Made by a program: the position numbers and the translations under genes. The notes beneath the pieces are model-generated. The model was not told where the DNA came from. It ran no database searches and saw only the letters and a list, made by a program, of their open reading frames with translations. Of a stretch of 5,808 nt of DNA, positions 4,651-5,808 are shown in pieces. This stretch comes from Desulfarculaceae bacterium (GTDB lineage: Bacteria > Desulfobacterota > Desulfobacteria > Desulfobacterales > Desulfobacteraceae). Position 1 is the stretch's first letter. The number at the start of each line of letters is the position of its first letter. The DNA lies in NCBI GenBank assembly GCA_021737205.1, contig JAIPEK010000155.1, forward strand, positions 1-5,808, written 5' to 3'.

Positions 4651-5808
4651 ATGACACCTGAAATGATTACAACCATGATTGTACTGGTTTTTGTTATTTT
4701 TCTCTTTGTATTTGAATGGGTGAGGGTCGATGTGGTGGGCATCATGATGATGGTGCTTTTGCCGCTTATCGGTCTTGTAACACCCAAAGAAGCGTTCGTG
4801 GGGCTCAGCAGCAATGCGGTCTGCTCCATAATCGCAGTGATTATCATCGGTGCCGGACTTGACAAAACCGGTGCCATGAACAAGGTGGCCAAACCGATTG
4901 TCAAACTGGCCGGAAAGAGTGAAAGCCGCATTATCGTCCTTATTTCGAGCACGGTGGGCGTCATTTCAAGCATGATGCAGAACATCGGGGCGGCGGCCCT
5001 GTTTCTCCCTGCCGCCCAGCGGATTTCCAAGCGCGTGGGAGTTCCAGTATCCAGAATTCTCATGCCCATGGGGTTCTGTGCCATCATCGGCGGTACCCTC
5101 ACCCTTGTCGGGGCGAGCCCCACCATCCTTCTCAACGATCTGATGGTGCTGGAAGGGGAAAAACTCGAGCCTTTCGGCCTGTTTACCCAGACCCCCATCG
5201 GCATCTGCCTTTTGCTCACGGCCCTTTTGTACTTCGTTTTTTTCGGCAAGTTCATCCTTCCCTCGGCAAGCGGGGATTCCAATGAAAAGGGCGCGACTGC
5301 CAATCTTCTGGAGGAATATGAAGGCCTTGAGAACGTGTTCGAACTCAAGGTCCCTGAAACCAGCCAAAAGTACGGAACCCTGGAAGAACTTGCCATCCGG
5401 GCAAAATTCCTGGTCAGCGTCATCGGTATCAGCAGTCATGAAAAAAAAGAAATGAACCTTGTGCCCAAAAGCAGTGACGAAATTGCGCCCGATGATGTCA
5501 TCGCCGTGGCCGGAAGGAAACGTCACGTGGAGAAGCTTGCAGAGGAATACGGCTGGCAGATCAAGGAGGCATTGGAGGAATTTGCTGAAAACCTTGCCAA
5601 AACCAATGCCGGAATGGCGGAAACCATTGTCAGTCCGAGATCCGAACTGATCGGCAAAACCCTGAACGAAAGTAATTTCAAGGAACTTTTCGGGCTTAAC
5701 CCCCTTGTGGTGTACAAAAACAACAAAAAATTCTACAGCGGCCTGACCAACATACGGCTGGAGATGGGAGATGCCATTCTTCTCCAGGGCCCCTGGGAAA
5801 AATTTCAT
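4651..5808 (+). CDS. SLC13/DASS-type permease with cytoplasmic RCK_C (TrkA-C) domains, 3' truncated by the window
   Basis: 386 codons are open to the window end. An N-terminal membrane half has TM helices near 6-24, 28-44, 55-71, 93-121 (re-entrant-like), 133-166 and 182-204. SSMMQNIGAAALFLP (106-120) and GGTLTLVGASPTILLNDL (147-164) correspond to the two hairpin motifs of SLC13 carriers, though the Ser-Asn-Thr cation-binding signatures are altered. Two RCK_C-like domains follow: about 228-298 (LVSVIGISS, DDVIAVAGRKRHVEKL) and about 322 to the end (SELIGKTLNESNF, GDAILLQG). RCK_C domains usually bind small ligands and gate transport. Many SLC13 relatives of this type have RCK_C domains between two membrane halves, so a second half probably lies beyond 5808. 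Substrate (sulfate, dicarboxylate or other anion) cannot be told. The start ATG has TGGAG 11 bases upstream; 4663 is an in-frame alternative. Confidence 0.85.
   Translation, partial: MTPEMITTMIVLVFVIFLFVFEWVRVDVVGIMMMVLLPLIGLVTPKEAFVGLSSNAVCSIIAVIIIGAGLDKTGAMNKVAKPIVKLAGKSESRIIVLISSTVGVISSMMQNIGAAALFLPAAQRISKRVGVPVSRILMPMGFCAIIGGTLTLVGASPTILLNDLMVLEGEKLEPFGLFTQTPIGICLLLTALLYFVFFGKFILPSASGDSNEKGATANLLEEYEGLENVFELKVPETSQKYGTLEELAIRAKFLVSVIGISSHEKKEMNLVPKSSDEIAPDDVIAVAGRKRHVEKLAEEYGWQIKEALEEFAENLAKTNAGMAETIVSPRSELIGKTLNESNFKELFGLNPLVVYKNNKKFYSGLTNIRLEMGDAILLQGPWEKFH

Noticed and set aside
4647..5808. Long minus-strand open frames opposite the permease (4647-5423, 4966-5808)
   Set aside because: Shadows of the plus-strand permease, which has transmembrane and RCK_C motifs throughout; the antisense translations look low-complexity.
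1..5808. tRNA, rRNA, CRISPR array, transposase or IS ends
   Set aside because: No cloverleaf, rRNA motif, regularly spaced repeats or transposase sequence was seen on either strand.

Overview
The window looks like chromosome of a Gram-negative, probably sulfate-reducing or related anaerobic Desulfobacterota (deltaproteobacterial) organism. This rests on lineage-typical combinations (universal-stress-like proteins next to an SLC13/RCK_C permease, sigma-54 promoters, a Lon paralogue carrying a receiver domain) and on codon use. It is not a taxonomic proof.

Layout. (1) 1-520: the tail of a small antitoxin-like gene and a DUF3368/PIN-domain toxin-like gene, overlapping by one base and visibly AT-richer than the rest. 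(2) 521-877: a gene-free region ending in a strong sigma-54 (-24/-12) promoter at 802-817. (3) 878-1610, plus strand: a 60-aa helical small protein and a 173-aa universal-stress-like protein (locus A). (4) 1618-3621, minus strand: a 667-aa Lon-family AAA+ serine protease that lacks the usual N-terminal LAN domain and has a complete CheY-like receiver domain inserted just before Walker A. Its intrinsic terminator lies inside the 3' end of the convergent stress gene. (5) 3622-3963: an AT-rich divergent control region with two 15-bp dyads and a sigma-54 promoter at 3888-3903. (6) 3964-5808, plus strand: a 175-aa helical-module plus USP-like protein, a 27-aa single-TM microprotein missed by length filters, and an SLC13-type permease with RCK_C domains that runs off the window (locus B).

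How it fits together. Both plus-strand loci have a sigma-54 promoter ending exactly 60 bp before the start codon. Both also have dyads resembling GTTGCNNNNTGNAAC centred near -110 and -198 of the predicted transcription start. This is the arrangement expected for co-regulation by one NtrC-type enhancer-binding protein, which is not in the window. The three stress-type proteins share the module FA[EQ][AS]GExxxAxx. The inferred picture is a two-promoter stress or signalling regulon around a putatively phosphorylation-gated Lon protease and a nucleotide- or ligand-gated anion/carboxylate permease. The regulon and the gating are inference; the domains, motifs and spacings are read directly from the sequence.
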